DNA of 64,000 nucleotides from Sphingomonas koreensis (GCF_002797435.1 NZ_PGEN01000001.1:4028501-4092500), one strand, 5' to 3'. Counted from the first letter of the stretch, positions 45,425 through 56,778 are shown. The notes: a model not told the origin generated them from the letters alone. Numbers and translations: made by a program.

Positions 45425-45441
45425 ATGATATACTATATCAT
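45425..45441. promoter_or_regulatory. Zur/Fur-like palindromic operator upstream of the MerC-like gene
   Basis: ATGATATACTATATCAT has perfect 8-bp arms around a central C, 29 bp before the MerC-like ATG. It is strikingly AT-rich in a GC-rich region. Size and layout resemble Zur/Fur boxes. MerC-domain proteins with zinc-regulated promoters are known in alphaproteobacteria, so Zur control is the leading guess. Confidence 0.6.
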
Positions 45442-45470
45442 CTGCGCTGCTCAAGGCTTGGAGTGGCGTG

Positions 45471-45845
45471 ATGCGGACGACGATCGGCAAGTGGTTTGAC
45501 GGATTTGCAGTGGGCGCTTCGGCATTGTGCCTGATCCACTGCCTTGCGCTTCCGCTGCTGATCGCGGCGCTTCCCGCCATCGCCAGCCGGTTCGATCCGG
45601 GTGAGGGGTTCCATCTTGGCGTATTGCTGTTCGCAATCCCGACCAGTGCATTCGCGTTGATCGAGGGGTGGCGGCGGCATCGCGGGGTGGCTCCGTTGTT
45701 CGTGGGAAGCGCAGGCCTGGCGTTGCTGGCCCTGGGGCTGGCCTTCGAGAGCTGGGTCGCGGTCGAGACGGGCGTGACGGTTGCCGGCAGCGTGTTGCTC
45801 GCCGGAGCGCATATCGTGAACTGGCGGCGGCGGGTAGCAGCCTAG
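45471..45845 (+). CDS. MerC-domain membrane protein
   Basis: 124 aa with four membrane helices. The signature CLIHCLALPLLIAALP near the N-terminus holds the two cysteines of the MerC family. ATG 45471 is preceded by GGAGTGG; a GTG three bases earlier is possible. No merR, merT or merA is nearby, so mercury resistance is doubtful. The Zur-like palindrome upstream suggests a role in zinc or other metal handling. The end overlaps the remnant of a transporter gene on the other strand. Confidence 0.85.
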   Translation: MRTTIGKWFDGFAVGASALCLIHCLALPLLIAALPAIASRFDPGEGFHLGVLLFAIPTSAFALIEGWRRHRGVAPLFVGSAGLALLALGLAFESWVAVETGVTVAGSVLLAGAHIVNWRRRVAA

Positions 45846-46035
45846 ACTGTTGCGGGTCGCCCGGGCAGCGTGCGACGTACCGGCCAGAGCGCGGCAACAA
45901 CCAGCATCGCACCGACCAGCGCATAGGGCAGGCCATTGTCGATCGTGAGATCGTGGTGCCCGCCAGCGGCCCGGTGATGAACCCGAGCCCCTGCGCGGCT
46001 GCGACCGGGCCCGCCGCGGCGCCCTGTTCATGGCG
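45842..46035 (-). pseudogene. Major-facilitator transporter remnant, frameshifted
   Basis: On the minus strand, one frame reads QGAAAGPVAAAQGLGFITGPLAG (read from about 46020 to 45950), the classic helix of MFS drug transporters, and then shifts. The next frame gives NGLPYALVGAMLVVAALWPVRR and a stop at 45842. Both pieces are in the right order for the last helices of an MFS protein. The N-terminal part is missing and no intact frame spans it, so this is a decayed 3' end. Confidence 0.72.
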
Positions 46036-46344
46036 CTAGACCGAATTGGTACCGGGCGAAGCCGATTACTGGAGCGATCGGCCCGGCCAGCACGACGAAG
46101 AACATATGGGTCTCAACGGCGCATCAGGCGAACGGGCGGCGTTGGACGGATGCGAGGCCGGCTCGATTGGCCGTGGTCGGTGGAAGGCGGGCAGATGGCT
46201 CCAGGCCTACGAAGCCACGGCTGCTTGACGTCGAGACCGTTCGATGCGGATATCGGCGTGGCGGCCAGATAGAATGCAAGTTAAATGCTGGCGGCAAACT
46301 TCCGGGACGTACGGCGCGAGAATGATCGGGGGGATCGTGGCGGA
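46036..46344. other. Intergenic stretch, mostly unexplained
   Basis: No intact gene was recognised. The minus strand near 46110-46040 can encode a short hydrophobic stretch (MFFVVLAGPIAPVIGF) that may be further debris of the transporter remnant. The last 20 bases are the leader of the next gene. Confidence 0.4.
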
Positions 46345-47085
46345 ATGAATCACCTTTATCTCGTGCTGCTGCTCACGTTTCAGTCAGCAACACCTCCGGT
46401 TATCTCGCCTACGCCGGTGCTCCCTCCCGACACCAAGGCGGTGTTTCGCGCGAACGACTCGCCGGCCTGCGCCAGTTGGCGTGACGCGCGCGCGGGCAAG
46501 GGCGAGAATGCCGACCTGTTCGTCGCCTATTACCGGACCTGGGTGCTTGGTTACATTACGGGGTTCAATATGATCGGGCCGGATCAGACCGGCGACCTGC
46601 TCGGCACTGCGACGCGCGAGGAGGTCTATGGTGCCATCGACGGCTATTGTACCCGCAATCCGTCGCGGATGGTGGTCGATGCGATGCGACCGGTCATTAC
46701 CGCAATCATTCGACGGCGGGAAATTCCAGCGACCGCCCAATGGAATACCAACAGAAAGGCGATGGTTGTCGCAGCATATAGCTGTCGCGACTGGATCGAC
46801 GCGCGCGAGAACAGGATTCTGCGACTGACCTATGTCACCCTGCTGCACGGCCACATTACCGCGTACAACCAGTGGGGGCCGGACCCGTTGGGAGATGCGA
46901 TCGGGGTCGCGGATGACCCATTGACGGAGAATGTCATCGACAAATGGTGTAGCGAAAACCCGAAGACCTTGCTGGTCGAGGCTGTGCAGCCGCTTATCGA
47001 TCATGTCGCCAAGGAACGGGTGGCCGGCCGGTTGTCGCCGGGAGGGGTTCGCCCGGTGGACAAGTTCAGCGACGGGCGGCCATAG
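46345..47085 (+). CDS. Periplasmic protein with two tandem Rap1a/HdeA-like domains
   Basis: 246 aa from ATG 46345. A short hydrophobic start suggests secretion. Residues about 40-120 and 147-225 are copies of one domain: CASWRDAR then YITGFNMIGPD and YCTRNPS in the first; CRDWIDAR then HITAYNQWGPD and WCSENPK in the second. Each copy has two cysteines (C42/C102 and C147/C202), likely a disulfide. The pattern resembles Rap1a/HdeA-type small periplasmic proteins. The function is unknown. A terminator follows at 47132. Confidence 0.75.
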   Translation: MNHLYLVLLLTFQSATPPVISPTPVLPPDTKAVFRANDSPACASWRDARAGKGENADLFVAYYRTWVLGYITGFNMIGPDQTGDLLGTATREEVYGAIDGYCTRNPSRMVVDAMRPVITAIIRRREIPATAQWNTNRKAMVVAAYSCRDWIDARENRILRLTYVTLLHGHITAYNQWGPDPLGDAIGVADDPLTENVIDKWCSENPKTLLVEAVQPLIDHVAKERVAGRLSPGGVRPVDKFSDGRP

Positions 47086-47131
47086 GGCTCGAAAGATCGG
47101 TGTGACGATCGGGGTGTCGAACGCTGGCGAT

Positions 47132-47158
47132 GTCACCCCGGCCTTCTACCGGGGTGAC
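47132..47158. terminator. Bidirectional terminator hairpin before hutU
   Basis: GTCACCCCGG and CCGGGGTGAC form a perfect 10-bp stem with a 7-nt loop, between the convergent duplicated-domain gene and hutU. The T-run is short (TT), so strength is uncertain. Confidence 0.65.
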
Positions 47159-47171
47159 TTGAACGGTCGGC

Positions 47172-48838
<1,667 letters not shown>

Positions 48839-48842
<4 letters not shown>

Positions 48843-49633
48843 TTTGGGGCTTTCGCGAAGTCGATGGCTGCGGAGAGGATCGGGCGAAGGACGGACTGGC
48901 AGGCTTGCGCCGTTTCCTCGTGCCAAGGCGGAGGCCAATGGGCGGGGGTCTCGACAAGATAGGTGCGCATCGCCAGCTCCATCTGGATGCTGTGCACGCC
49001 GCCGGCCGGCCGGGCATAGTGACGGGTGATCCAGCCGCCCTTGAAGCGGCCGTTGGTGACGCGGCTGTACGGGCTGGCGTCGCAGATCGCCTCGACCGCC
49101 TGTGTCAGTGCGGGCGCGCAGGAGGTGCCGTCATTGGTGCCGATGTTGAAGTTGGGCAGCTCGCCGTCGAACAGCTTGGGGACGACGCTGCGGATCGAAT
49201 GGGCGTCATAGACCACGATCGCGGGGTGGATCGCGCGCAGCCGCTCGATCTGGATGGCGAGCGCGGTGTGATAGGGATCGAACCATTCGGCGCGTCGGCG
49301 TTCGATCTCATGCGCGTCCGGCAGCGCGCCGGGCTCGTAGAGCGGGGTGCCGTCGAAGGTCTGGATCGGGCAGAGGCCGGTGGTGAACTGGCCGGGATAG
49401 AGGGTTTGGCCGCTGGGGTCGCGGTTCACGTCGATCACCGTGCGCGAAACGGTGGTGCGGACGATCGTCGCGTCGAGCCCGCGCGCGAAGGCGTAGAGAT
49501 GATCGACGTACAGGTCCGCGTCGTACCGGGCGAGCTCGGGCGAGACGAGACCCTGGATATCCGCCGGAATGACCGTACCCGCATGGGGAACGCTGACGAT
49601 CAGCGGAGCGCTGCCCTGTTCGACATGGATCAT
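48839..49633 (-). CDS. hutG: N-formylglutamate deformylase
   Basis: 264 aa. It removes formate from N-formylglutamate, the last step of the five-step histidine pathway. FGH-superfamily blocks are visible: [29 protein letters not shown] [28 protein letters not shown] and the C-terminal MELAMRTYL. It overlaps hutH and hutU by 4 bp. Its presence fits with hutF rather than the formamide route. Confidence 0.94.
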
Positions 49634-51123
49634 CGCTCGATCCCCGGAAGATACGGACCCAGCATCCCGCCGGCGACCAGCGCGGTGGCAGCGGCCATGT
49701 CGGGGGCGAAGTGGCGGTCGTCCTCAAGATGCGGGACTTGATTGCGCAGCAGGCTTCGGGCGGCTTCGAGCGGTTCGCTGGAGGTGAGCGGAGCGTGGAA
49801 GTCGCAGCCCTGCGCCGCCGCGAGATATTCGATGCCCAACACATTGGCCAGGTTCGCGGCCATCTCCATCAGGCGGCGCGCGCCATGCCCGGCCATCGAG
49901 ACATGGTCTTCCTGATTGGCGCTGGTCGGGATCGAATCGACGCTGGCGGGGTGCGCGCGCTGCTTGTTCTCGCTCACCAATGCCGCCGCAGTGACCTGCG
50001 GGATCATGAAGCCCGAATTGAGGCCGGGACGCGGAGTGAGGAAGGCGGGGAGCCCTGACAGCGCGGGATCGACCAGCATCGCGATGCGCCGTTCGGACAG
50101 GCTGCCGATCTCGCACAATGCCATGGCGAGCATGTCGGCGGCGAAGGCGACCGGCTCGGCGTGGAAGTTGCCGCCGGACAGCGCCTCACCGGTATCGGGG
50201 AAGATCAGCGGATTGTCGGTGACGCCGTTCGCCTCGATCGCGAGCGTGGCAGCGGCCTGACGGATCAGGTCGAGGCACGCGCCCATCACCTGAGGCTGGC
50301 AGCGCAGGCAATAGGGGTCCTGCACCCGCTCGTCGCCCTCGCGGTGCGAGGCGCGGATCGCCGAGCCGGACATGAGGCCGGCAAGCGCATCGGCGACCTC
50401 GATCTGGCCGCGATGGCCGCGGACCTGATGGATGCGCGGATCGAACGGCGTGTCGGAGCCCTTGGCCGCCTCGGTCGAGAGCGCGCCGGTGACCAGCGCG
50501 GCGCGGAACAGCCGCTCGGTCTCGAACAGCGCGGCAAGGGCATAGGCGGTGCTGAACTGGGTGCCGTTGAGAAGGGCGAGGCCCTCCTTGGGACCGAGGG
50601 TGAGCGGGGCGAGCACGTCGCGCGCCGGGCGGACGACGCCGTCGACCAGCACCTCGCCGGTGCCGATCATCGCGGCGGCGAGATGGGCGAGCGGGGCGAG
50701 GTCGCCGCTGGCACCGACCGAGCCCTGCGACGGGATGATCGGGGTGATGCCGCGGTCGAGCATGTCCTGCAGCATCGCGATCGTCGCAGGGCGGACGCCG
50801 CTATGACCCTGCGCGAGGCTGGCGAGCTTCAATGCGATCATCAGGCGGACGACCGGGGCGGGCATCGGGGCGCCGACGCCGGCGGCGTGGCTGAGTACGA
50901 TGTTGCGCTGGAGCGTCTCCAGATCCTCGTCGCCGATCCGGACCGAGGCCAGTTTCCCGAAGCCGGTGTTGATGCCGTAAACCGGCTCGTGCCGGGCGAG
51001 GATCGCCTCCACTGCATCGGCGCTGGCCTGGATCTTGTCACGGCACGACGGGTCGAGCGGCGCGGCCTCGCCGCGATAGATGGCGTTCCAGGTCGAGAGC
51101 GGGGTGTAGCCGGGAGTGATCAT
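49630..51123 (-). CDS. hutH: Histidine ammonia-lyase
   Basis: 497 aa from ATG 51123, overlapping the hutI stop. It deaminates histidine to urocanate. The self-cyclising MIO triad is A138-S139-G140 ([14 protein letters not shown]). Other signatures are [62 protein letters not shown] region and [14 protein letters not shown]. The length is normal. The frame is open upstream, but that part overlaps hutI. Confidence 0.97.
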   Translation of the reverse strand: MITPGYTPLSTWNAIYRGEAAPLDPSCRDKIQASADAVEAILARHEPVYGINTGFGKLASVRIGDEDLETLQRNIVLSHAAGVGAPMPAPVVRLMIALKLASLAQGHSGVRPATIAMLQDMLDRGITPIIPSQGSVGASGDLAPLAHLAAAMIGTGEVLVDGVVRPARDVLAPLTLGPKEGLALLNGTQFSTAYALAALFETERLFRAALVTGALSTEAAKGSDTPFDPRIHQVRGHRGQIEVADALAGLMSGSAIRASHREGDERVQDPYCLRCQPQVMGACLDLIRQAAATLAIEANGVTDNPLIFPDTGEALSGGNFHAEPVAFAADMLAMALCEIGSLSERRIAMLVDPALSGLPAFLTPRPGLNSGFMIPQVTAAALVSENKQRAHPASVDSIPTSANQEDHVSMAGHGARRLMEMAANLANVLGIEYLAAAQGCDFHAPLTSSEPLEAARSLLRNQVPHLEDDRHFAPDMAAATALVAGGMLGPYLPGIER

Positions 51124-52307
51124 GTGCCTGCGTAAATCCGGGAATGGAGGGGGTTGGCGCCGATGCGGTAGACCAGCTCGGCAAGGTCGGTGACGTTCCA
51201 GATGGCGAGGTCTGCCGGCCCGCCGGGTTCTAGCGTGCCGGTCCGGAGGCCGAGCGCGCGCGCGCCGTTGACGGTGATGCCGCGCAGACATTCGGTGACG
51301 GTCAGGCGGAAGAAGGTCGCGCCCATGTTCGCGGCGAGCAGGATCGAGGCCATTGGCGATGTGCCGGGGTTGCAGTCAGTCGCGAGGGCGATCGGGACGC
51401 CGGCGGCACGCAGGGCGGCGATGGGCGGGCGGTGCTCCTCACGGGTGAAGTAGAAGGCGCCGGGAAGAAGTGTGGCGACGGTGCCGCTGGCGGCCATTGC
51501 GGCGATGCCCGCCTCGTCGAGATGCTCGAGATGGTCGGCGGAGAGGGCATTGTGGTGCGCGGCGAGCGCGGCGCCATGGAGGTTGGAGAGCTGCTCGGCA
51601 TGGAGCTTGACGGGCAGGCCATGGGCGACGGCGGCGGCGAGGACGCGGTCGGTCTGTTCGGGCGAGAAGCCGATGCCCTCGCAGAACGCGTCGACGGCAT
51701 CGGCATGGCCGATAGCGGCGGGGATGATCGTCTCGCAGACCAGATCGACATAGCCATCGGCATCGCCCTTATATTCGGGCGGGACGGCGTGGGCGGCGAG
51801 CAGGGTGGTGCGGATGTGGACGTTGCGTGCTTCGCCGAGGCTGCGCGCGGCGCGAAGCATCTTGAGCTCGTCGTCGAGGGTGAGGCCATAGCCCGACTTG
51901 ATCTCGACCGTGGTGACACCCTCCGCGATCAGCTGATCGAGTCGGGGCAGGGCGCTGGCGATCAGCTCGTCTTCGCTCGCGGCGCGAGTCGCGGTGACGG
52001 TGGAGAGAATGCCGCCGCCGGCGCGGGCGATCTCCTCATAGGTCGCGCCTTCGAGCCGCGCCTCGAACTCCCTGGCGCGGTTGCCGGCATGGACGAGATG
52101 GGTGTGGCAATCGACCAGCCCGGGCGTGATCCAGCGGCCCTGGCAATCGACGATCTCGGCGGCGTCGGGGGCGTCCGAGTCGGGGCCGATATAGCTGATC
52201 GTGCCGCCGGTCGCGGCGATCGCGCCCTGTTCGACAATGCCCAGCCCGTCGCCCGTCATCGTCGCCAGACGGGCATTGCGCCAGAGTGTGTCCGCGGGAA
52301 TCGCCAT
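51120..52307 (-). CDS. hutI: Imidazolonepropionase
   Basis: 395 aa from ATG 52307. It opens the imidazolone ring to give N-formimino-L-glutamate. Metal-site motifs: [14 protein letters not shown], with later HAEQLSN and [27 protein letters not shown] is typical for HutI. It is the first gene of the minus-strand hut operon and faces hutF across a 47-bp gap that carries the palindromic operator. Confidence 0.96.
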   Translation of the reverse strand: MAIPADTLWRNARLATMTGDGLGIVEQGAIAATGGTISYIGPDSDAPDAAEIVDCQGRWITPGLVDCHTHLVHAGNRAREFEARLEGATYEEIARAGGGILSTVTATRAASEDELIASALPRLDQLIAEGVTTVEIKSGYGLTLDDELKMLRAARSLGEARNVHIRTTLLAAHAVPPEYKGDADGYVDLVCETIIPAAIGHADAVDAFCEGIGFSPEQTDRVLAAAVAHGLPVKLHAEQLSNLHGAALAAHHNALSADHLEHLDEAGIAAMAASGTVATLLPGAFYFTREEHRPPIAALRAAGVPIALATDCNPGTSPMASILLAANMGATFFRLTVTECLRGITVNGARALGLRTGTLEPGGPADLAIWNVTDLAELVYRIGANPLHSRIYAGT

Positions 52308-52334
52308 GCGCTTATGGTTGGACAAGCGCGTTAA

Positions 52335-52348
52335 TATGTCTAGACATA
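52335..52348. promoter_or_regulatory. Palindromic operator between hutI and hutF (candidate HutC site)
   Basis: TATGTCTAGACATA is a perfect 14-bp palindrome in the 47-bp divergent gap, starting 28 bp from the hutI ATG and ending 6 bp before the hutF ATG. GntR/HutC-type repressors bind TGT(N4)ACA-like palindromes, which this matches. Binding here would block both divergent transcripts. Confidence 0.75.
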
Positions 52349-52354
52349 ATCGGC

Positions 52355-53698
52355 ATGAACCTGTGGTTTGAATCCGCGCTGCTCGAAAATGGCTGGTCCG
52401 AACGCGTGCGGCTGACGCTGGCGGACGGGCAGATCGAGACGGTCGAGGCCGGGGTCGATCCGGAGGCGGGCGACGAGCGGCACTTCGTGGCGCTTCCGGG
52501 CATTCCCAATGTCCACAGCCATGCCTTCCAGCGCGCGATGGCCGGGTTGGCCGAGGCGCGCGGGCGCGCCGATGATGATTTCTGGTCGTGGCGCGAGCTG
52601 ATGTACCGCTTCGTCGGGCGGATCGGGCCTGAGGAGTGCGAAGCGATCGCGGCGCTGGCCTATGCCGAGATGCTGGAGAGTGGATTCACTCGAGTCGGCG
52701 AATTCCATTATCTGCATCACACGCCGGGCGGAGGGCGCTACGACGACGTTGCCGAGATGTCGGGGAGGATCGCGGCGGCGGCGGCAGCTACGGGGATCGC
52801 CCTGACGCTGCTGCCGGTCTTCTACGCGCATGGCGGGTTCGGCGGTCAGCCGGCGGGGACGGCGCAGGCGCGGTTCCTCAACGATGTCGATGGTTTTGCC
52901 GCGCTGGTCGAGCGTGCCGGGGCGACGCTGGCGTCGGACGGGGTGATCGGGATCGCGCCGCACAGCCTGCGCGCGGCGACGCCCGGGGAATTGCGCGCGC
53001 TGCTGGCTATGGCGGATCGCGGCCCGGTGCACATCCATATCGCCGAGCAGGTCAAGGAAGTGGCGGATTGCGTGGCGTGGAGCGGGAAGCGGCCGGTGCG
53101 CTGGCTGCTCGACAACATGCCGGTCGATGCGCGCTGGACCCTGGTGCACGCGACTCATGTCGAGCCGGGCGAGGTCGCCGGCATCGCCGCCAGCGGCGCG
53201 GTGGCGGGATTGTGCCCGATTACCGAGGCGAATCTGGGCGATGGGGTGTTTCCCGCGGCCGAGTTCATGGCATTGGGCGGCATGATCGGGATCGGAAGCG
53301 ATTCGAACGTGCGGATCGACGCGGCGGAGGAGTTGCGGCTGCTGGAATATGGCCAGCGGCTGACCCGGCGCGCCCGCAATGTGCTGGCGGGCGGGGATCG
53401 CCCGGCGACGGGCGCCCGCATGTTCGCGGCGGCGGTGGCTGGCGGCGGGCGGTCGCTGGGCGTCGAAACGGGCCTCGCGGCGGGGCGGCCAGCGGATATC
53501 GTGTCGTTGAACCGTGACGATCCCGCCTTTGCCGAGCGCAAGGGCGATGCGCTGGTCGACAGCTGGGTCTTTGCGAGCCGGGCCGGCGTGGATTGCGTGT
53601 GGCGCGGCGGGGCGAAGCAGGTCGCGGGCGGACGCCATCGGGATCGCGACGCGATCGAGGCGCGCTATCGCGTGGCGCTGAACAGGCTGATGGCGTGA
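52355..53698 (+). CDS. hutF: Formimidoylglutamate deiminase
   Basis: 447 aa. It hydrolyses N-formimino-L-glutamate to N-formylglutamate and ammonia, which HutG then deformylates. Amidohydrolase metal motifs are intact: [13 protein letters not shown], then [20 protein letters not shown] and [13 protein letters not shown] 52355 lies just after the palindromic operator. Its stop overlaps the hutC GTG start by the GTGA pattern. The divergent hutIHGU set supplies the other steps. Confidence 0.95.
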   Translation: MNLWFESALLENGWSERVRLTLADGQIETVEAGVDPEAGDERHFVALPGIPNVHSHAFQRAMAGLAEARGRADDDFWSWRELMYRFVGRIGPEECEAIAALAYAEMLESGFTRVGEFHYLHHTPGGGRYDDVAEMSGRIAAAAAATGIALTLLPVFYAHGGFGGQPAGTAQARFLNDVDGFAALVERAGATLASDGVIGIAPHSLRAATPGELRALLAMADRGPVHIHIAEQVKEVADCVAWSGKRPVRWLLDNMPVDARWTLVHATHVEPGEVAGIAASGAVAGLCPITEANLGDGVFPAAEFMALGGMIGIGSDSNVRIDAAEELRLLEYGQRLTRRARNVLAGGDRPATGARMFAAAVAGGGRSLGVETGLAAGRPADIVSLNRDDPAFAERKGDALVDSWVFASRAGVDCVWRGGAKQVAGGRHRDRDAIEARYRVALNRLMA

Positions 53699-54387
53699 GC
53701 ATCGAAGCGCGTATCCGCAACGATATCGAGACTCGCATCCGCTCGGGCGAATGGGCACCGGGTATGCGCGTGCCGACCGAGCATGAGCTGGTCTCGACCT
53801 ATCGCTGCGCCCGCGCGACCGCGAACAAGGCGCTGAGCCGGTTGGCGCGCGAGGGGCTGATCGAGCGCCGTCGGCGCGCGGGCAGCTTTGTCGCGCGGCC
53901 GCAGATCCGCACGGCGGTGGTCGGTGTACCCGATATCGGCGCGCTGATCGAAGCGCGGGGTGAGCCCTATCGTTGGGAGTTGCTATCGGTCGAACTGCAA
54001 CGCCGCGCCCCCGAGGGCTTTCCTGCACGCGCCGGCGGATGCTGGCTGGCGCTGAGCGGCGTGCATCATGCGGGCAAGACCCCGTTCGGCTGGGAGGAGC
54101 GCTGGCTCGACCTGGCGGTGGCGCCGGGCGCCGAGGATGCGGATTTCGCCGCCAATGCGCCGGGCGCGTGGCTGCTGGCCAATGTGCCCTGGACCGAGGC
54201 GCGGCACCGGATCGGCGCGGTCGGCGCGGAACCGGTCGCGGCGAAGGAGCTGGGCATCGTCGCGGGCGCGCCGTGCCTGCAGATCGAGCGCTGGACGTGG
54301 CGGGGCAAGGAGCCCGTCACCTCTGCGCGGCAGGTGTTCCCGGCGGATCATTATCAACTGGTCGAAGATTTCACCCCAAGGGGCTAG
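53695..54387 (+). CDS. hutC: Histidine utilisation repressor (GntR/HutC family)
   Basis: 230 aa from GTG 53695, coupled to hutF. The winged helix-turn-helix is at about 5-70 (MRVPTEHELVSTYRCARATANKALSRLAREGLIERRRRAGSFV as the domain core). The UTRA ligand-binding domain spans about 85-225 (PCLQIERWTWRGKEPVTSARQVFPADHYQLV region). Urocanate is the known inducer of HutC. It likely binds the palindrome at 52335 and so controls its own operon as well as hutIHGU. Confidence 0.93.
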   Translation: MSIEARIRNDIETRIRSGEWAPGMRVPTEHELVSTYRCARATANKALSRLAREGLIERRRRAGSFVARPQIRTAVVGVPDIGALIEARGEPYRWELLSVELQRRAPEGFPARAGGCWLALSGVHHAGKTPFGWEERWLDLAVAPGAEDADFAANAPGAWLLANVPWTEARHRIGAVGAEPVAAKELGIVAGAPCLQIERWTWRGKEPVTSARQVFPADHYQLVEDFTPRG

Positions 54388-54427
54388 CGAACCCGGCTAT
54401 AGTTTCTGCCGAAACCAAGGAGCGTAC

Positions 54428-54694
54428 ATGTTCGACAAACTCTTTCTGAAGCACCCGCGCGATGTGGGCGAGAGCTATGGCGAGCATTTCGCGACCGCGA
54501 CCGGGTTTGGCGCGCGCATGGTGGTGGGCGGGCTTGCCTGCATCGTCCATGGAGTTATTCCGGCGCTGTTCGTGCGCACGGCGAGCGATACGGTGAAGGG
54601 CCTCTATGGCCGGATGAAGGCCCGCCAGCCCGCCTTTGCCGAGAAGCCGCCGGCCTTCACCGAGCCGTCCTGGCAGATGGAATACGAGATCTAG
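54428..54694 (+). CDS. Small DUF6356-type protein
   Basis: 88 aa, 40 bp after hutC. AAGGAGCG lies before the ATG. One weak hydrophobic segment (MVVGGLACIVHGVIPALFV) follows a polar start with LFLKHPRDVGESYGEHF. This resembles a short conserved family seen mainly in sphingomonads. The C-terminus is Pro-rich and acidic. The function is unknown, and it may ride on the hutFC transcript. Confidence 0.75.
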   Translation: MFDKLFLKHPRDVGESYGEHFATATGFGARMVVGGLACIVHGVIPALFVRTASDTVKGLYGRMKARQPAFAEKPPAFTEPSWQMEYEI

Positions 54695-54713
54695 GTCAGG
54701 GCGGGGGGCATCG

Positions 54714-56069
54714 ATGCCGGTCGAACATGTCGCGATTGTCGGCGCGGGCTTTTCGGGCACGCTCCAGGCGATCAACCTGCTCCGCCATGAAGGTCCGCGC
54801 GCGACGCTGATCGAACGCGGAAGCCGCGCGGGCGAGGGACTCGCCTATGGCGCCGCGCATCCGAGCCATGTGCTCAACGTGCGCGCCGGGAACATGAGCG
54901 CGCTGCCTGACGATCCCGGGCATTTCGCGCGCTGGCTGGAGGCCCGCGGTGTTGCGGATGCGGCGAATTCGTTCGCGTCGCGAGTCACCTACGGCATCTA
55001 TCTGCGCGAGATGCTCGACGCGGCGCTGGCGACCAGCGCCGGCCGGTTGACGGTGCGCTATGGCGAGGTCGTGGACGCGGTGGAGAGCGGGCGGGGAGTC
55101 GCGCTCAAGCTGGCCGATGGCGAGGCGCTCGATGCCGATGCGGCGGTGCTGGCGGTGGGCAATCTGCCGCCGCACGATCCGCCTGGACTGAACGACGGCG
55201 CGCTGCCCGACGATCTTTACAAGGGCGATCCCTGGGCCGGCAGCGTCGCCGATGGACTGACCGCCGACGATACGGTGCTGGTGATCGGCACCGGGCTCAC
55301 CATGATCGACGTCGCATTGATGCTGGAAGCGCGCGGGTTTCAAGGCAGGATCGTCGCGCTGTCCCGACGTGGGCTGCTGCCGAGGCGGCACGAGGCCGCG
55401 AACGACTGGGCGAAGATCGGTGACAGGCCCGCGACGGTGGCGTCGGGGCTTGTGCGGCAGGTTCGCGAGCGTGCAGACGCGGTGGGCTGGCGCAATGCAG
55501 TCGACGAACTGCGCCCCTTTACCCAGCCGATGTGGGCCAACGCCACCGAGGCAGAGCGCGCGCGCTTTCTGCGGCATCTGCGGCCCTGGTGGGACGTGCA
55601 CCGGCACCGGCTCGCGCCCGAGGTGGCGGACCGGCTGGCGGCGATGCAGGATCGCGGGCAGCTCCATGTGCTGGCGGGTAAGACGATCGCATTCTCGTCG
55701 AGCGATGGCGGCGTGACGATGACCTGGCGGCCGCGCGGAGGCGATACGAACGAGGCCATGGCGGTGCGGCGGATCGTCAACTGCACGGGGCCGCTGGGTG
55801 ATCTCAACCGGACGACGGATCCGTTGCTGGTTTCGTTGCGCGAGCGCGGCGCGATCCGACCCGACGCGGCGCATCTGGGGATCGACGTCAACGGCGTGGG
55901 GCAGGTGATCGGCGCGAACGGACGTGCGAGCGAACGGCTCTATGCGTTGGGGCCGATGACGCGCGGCGCCTTCTGGGAGATCGTCGCGGTGCCGGACATC
56001 CGTCGCCAGACCTGGGATGTCGCGCGACGGCTATCCAATGCGCATTGGGTGGGGGGCGAGGGGCTCTAG
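54714..56069 (+). CDS. FAD/NAD(P)-binding protein (PF13454-like)
   Basis: 451 aa. The N-terminal GAGFSGTLQAINLLR is an FAD-binding motif, followed by GEGLAYGAAHPSHVLNVRAGNMSA, typical of the FAD-NAD(P)-binding (YdhS/PF13454) family. VIGTGLTMIDVALML is a second nucleotide site, then VALSRRGLLPRRHE. It is a predicted flavin oxidoreductase or hydroxylase of unknown substrate. It starts 20 bp after the small protein and is convergent with the hydrolase-like gene. Confidence 0.85.
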   Translation: MPVEHVAIVGAGFSGTLQAINLLRHEGPRATLIERGSRAGEGLAYGAAHPSHVLNVRAGNMSALPDDPGHFARWLEARGVADAANSFASRVTYGIYLREMLDAALATSAGRLTVRYGEVVDAVESGRGVALKLADGEALDADAAVLAVGNLPPHDPPGLNDGALPDDLYKGDPWAGSVADGLTADDTVLVIGTGLTMIDVALMLEARGFQGRIVALSRRGLLPRRHEAANDWAKIGDRPATVASGLVRQVRERADAVGWRNAVDELRPFTQPMWANATEAERARFLRHLRPWWDVHRHRLAPEVADRLAAMQDRGQLHVLAGKTIAFSSSDGGVTMTWRPRGGDTNEAMAVRRIVNCTGPLGDLNRTTDPLLVSLRERGAIRPDAAHLGIDVNGVGQVIGANGRASERLYALGPMTRGAFWEIVAVPDIRRQTWDVARRLSNAHWVGGEGL

Positions 56070-56103
56070 CCCCCAGGGTTCAGCAAAGCTGAGCCCGTCC
56101 AGC

Positions 56104-56685
56104 CTAACCCTCGCCGCGCAGCGCCAGACCGCGCTCGATATCGCGGGCGACGACCGACGCCGTGAGCCGTCCGACCAGCCGCTGCGCGCTGCGCCATGCC
56201 GAGGCTTCGGCAGTGCGGTGGCGATTGCCCGCGATCAGGCGGCTGCCCCAGCTTTGCGTGAGGGGAGAAAGATCGGCGGGATCGCTGCCCGGAAGCCGGT
56301 CTGCGACGACCATCGAGGGGAAGGGGAGCGCGATGCGCGGCGAGGCGAATCGATCGCGGCGCCCCGCGCTTTCCTCGGCGGTTTCGGGATCGAACAGCAG
56401 CGCTCCTGCGACGCGCTCGACATAGTGGGAGGGCGAGAGCCGTGCCCACCAGGACGCGGCAAAGCAGCCCAGCCCTTCAGCCACCAGCAGGACCGCGCGG
56501 TCGGCCCGCAGCACGGCATCATCGATCTGCGCCGCGAGGATCGATCGGTTTGCGTCCGGGTTGATGGCAAGATGGGTGTCGCCGAATGCCGGCCAGCCGA
56601 AGCGGGTGCTCCAGGCGGGCGTCTCGGATTCGCTCAGCGTGATCACCGAGAAGCGATGCGGGGCGGGTGCAAGCGCGAGCGTCAT
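56104..56685 (-). CDS. RBBP9/YdeN-like alpha/beta-hydrolase-fold protein without the catalytic serine
   Basis: 193 aa from ATG 56685 (AAGGGAGA upstream). The fold resembles RBBP9-family serine hydrolases: VITLSESETPAWSTRFGWPAFGDTH, then a nucleophile-elbow region and PSMVVADRLPGSDP. The elbow reads VAEGLGC (residues 68-74), where active members have an HSLG motif, so the nucleophile is glycine (G71). The usual C-terminal GHIN is also replaced (NRHRTAEAS). It is likely a non-catalytic relative or uses a different chemistry. It is downstream of the ECF sigma gene on the same strand. Confidence 0.75.
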   Translation of the reverse strand: MTLALAPAPHRFSVITLSESETPAWSTRFGWPAFGDTHLAINPDANRSILAAQIDDAVLRADRAVLLVAEGLGCFAASWWARLSPSHYVERVAGALLFDPETAEESAGRRDRFASPRIALPFPSMVVADRLPGSDPADLSPLTQSWGSRLIAGNRHRTAEASAWRSAQRLVGRLTASVVARDIERGLALRGEG

Positions 56686-56778
56686 GGCAGTCTCCCTTGT
56701 GCGCAAAATGCCAAACCGGGGGGCAGTCATGCAAGATGCGACCGCGCGATCATCCTTTGGAGTTACGAAAGCAAAGCT

